DNA of 64,000 nucleotides. It comes from JAVBSX01 sp031549565. GTDB lineage: Bacteria; Planctomycetota; Planctomycetia; Pirellulales; Thermoguttaceae. The DNA lies in contig JAVBPO010000041.1 of NCBI GenBank assembly GCA_031549565.1, forward strand, positions 62,001 through 126,000, read 5' to 3'. Below are positions 63,435 to 64,000 of this stretch, one piece after another. Positions within the stretch are counted from its first letter, which is position 1; every line of letters begins with the position of its first letter. Position numbers and translations under genes: made by a program. Under the pieces are notes generated by a model. That model was not told the DNA's origin. It searched no databases and was given only the letters and a program-made list of their open reading frames with translations.

Positions 63435-64000
63435 ATGCTTTCTCAATCTCAAATCGACGGTGTTATTGCGTTTCATGGTCATTCGTGTCCCGGGTTGGCG
63501 TTTGGAATCCGGGTCGGCCAGTGGGCTCTGGACCATTTTGGACGCGCCGAAGATGAGGAAATCGTCGCCGTCGTCGAAAGCGATATGTGCGCCGTTGACG
63601 CGATCCAATATCTGGTCGGCTGTACGTTCGGGAAAGGAAATTTCATTTTTCTCGATTACGGAAAAAACGCGTTCAGCTTTTTCCGACGTCGGGACGAGAA
63701 AAACGCCCGGCTCATGTCTCGCGGTGGATTGCTGCTCGATCTCCGGCAGGAGGAGCAGGCTCTCGATTCGAACGACTCCGAAAGCCAAGCCCGAATCCGA
63801 CAACAGATGATCGAACGGGTCATGAACGCCGAGTTTGAGAAGATTTTTTCGATCGGTCCGGCTCAGGTTCCGATGCCGCACACCGCCCGAATCCACAAAA
63901 GCTTCCCCTGCGACTCCTGCGGCGAGCTGACGGCGCAGCCCCGGCTTCTCAAGCATCAGGATCGGACTCTCTGCCTGCCTTGTCGTGTGAAATTCGGATA
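63435..64000 (+). CDS. FmdE-family metal-binding protein (3' end outside window)
   Basis: The frame is open from ATG 63435 to the window edge (188 complete codons). The N-terminal HGHSCPG (residues 14-20) is the metal-binding signature of formylmethanofuran dehydrogenase subunit E-like proteins, followed by VVESDMCAVDAIQYLVGCTFGKGN. A zinc ribbon begins near the edge (CDSCGEL ... CLPC). Members occur outside methanogenesis and are often linked to molybdopterin or metal handling. The exact function is unknown. Heptads directly precede the start codon and no SD is present. Confidence 0.88.
   Translation, partial: MLSQSQIDGVIAFHGHSCPGLAFGIRVGQWALDHFGRAEDEEIVAVVESDMCAVDAIQYLVGCTFGKGNFIFLDYGKNAFSFFRRRDEKNARLMSRGGLLLDLRQEEQALDSNDSESQARIRQQMIERVMNAEFEKIFSIGPAQVPMPHTARIHKSFPCDSCGELTAQPRLLKHQDRTLCLPCRVKFG

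Overview
The window looks like a chromosomal segment of a member of the Planctomycetota. This is inferred from the gene families, since no rRNA is present to prove it. The signs are a giant repetitive FN3-type protein, very large secreted proteins with no recognised family, an over-long SecA, Tat-exported oxidoreductase and glycosidase genes, a membrane Ser/Thr kinase with a long variable C-terminus, a Ycf46-type AAA ATPase, flagellar genes, and many genes without a Shine-Dalgarno (SD) sequence. I see no tRNA, rRNA, CRISPR array or complete insertion sequence.

Layout. 1-12.9 kb: the 3' part of one giant exported-type repeat protein. 12.9-20.7 kb (minus strand): a VapC-type toxin with a small antitoxin, secA, a CvpA-family membrane protein and a membrane-anchored protein with a secretin-like look. 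21.0-33.4 kb (plus): two very large secreted or membrane proteins that together carry three copies of one architecture. 33.4-36.2 kb: a short palindromic transposable element, then a Tat-type aldo/keto reductase and a Tat-type GH5 glycosidase. 36.5-39.4 kb: an RND/MMPL transporter gene broken by one in-frame TAA. 39.5-51.1 kb (minus): proB, flgB, a sigma-54 activator, a FlgN-like protein, a membrane TPR protein, a DUF1257-like protein, an unknown membrane protein, a Ycf46-like AAA ATPase, a 73-residue protein and an SMP-30/gluconolactonase. 51.2-55.3 kb: an outer-membrane barrel protein, a BON-like secreted protein and a hypothetical gene. 55.4-61.4 kb: rpmI-rplT, a sigma-region-2-like protein, greA, a Ser/Thr kinase and a large acetolactate synthase subunit. 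61.6-64.0 kb: a TerC-family protein, a GNAT acetyltransferase and the 5' part of an FmdE-family gene.

The most unusual layer is intergenic. From 39.4 kb onward, about twelve gene junctions contain short tandem arrays whose unit sequence changes from site to site (GTCAGGA, TTTCTCA, AAGAAAT, AATTCAT, CTGTCCT, GTGATAA, AGGCTTC) but whose period stays at 7 nt. Many arrays come as complementary pairs that can fold into long hairpins. They run into the stop codon of the upstream gene and abut the start codon of the next. One junction, terC-GNAT, has two long stems in interleaved A-B-A'-B' order, so the pairings compete or form a pseudoknot. Separate palindromic elements lie at 12.93, 20.75, 33.4, 34.6 and 47.9 kb. 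The one at 33.4 kb is flanked by a perfect 9-bp direct duplication.

How genes may work together (inference). The Ycf46-like ATPase, the DUF1257-like protein, the unknown membrane protein and the TPR membrane protein lie on one strand and could form one cell-envelope system beside flagellar genes. secA, the CvpA-family gene and the neighbouring membrane protein suggest an envelope and export neighbourhood that would serve the many large secreted products here.
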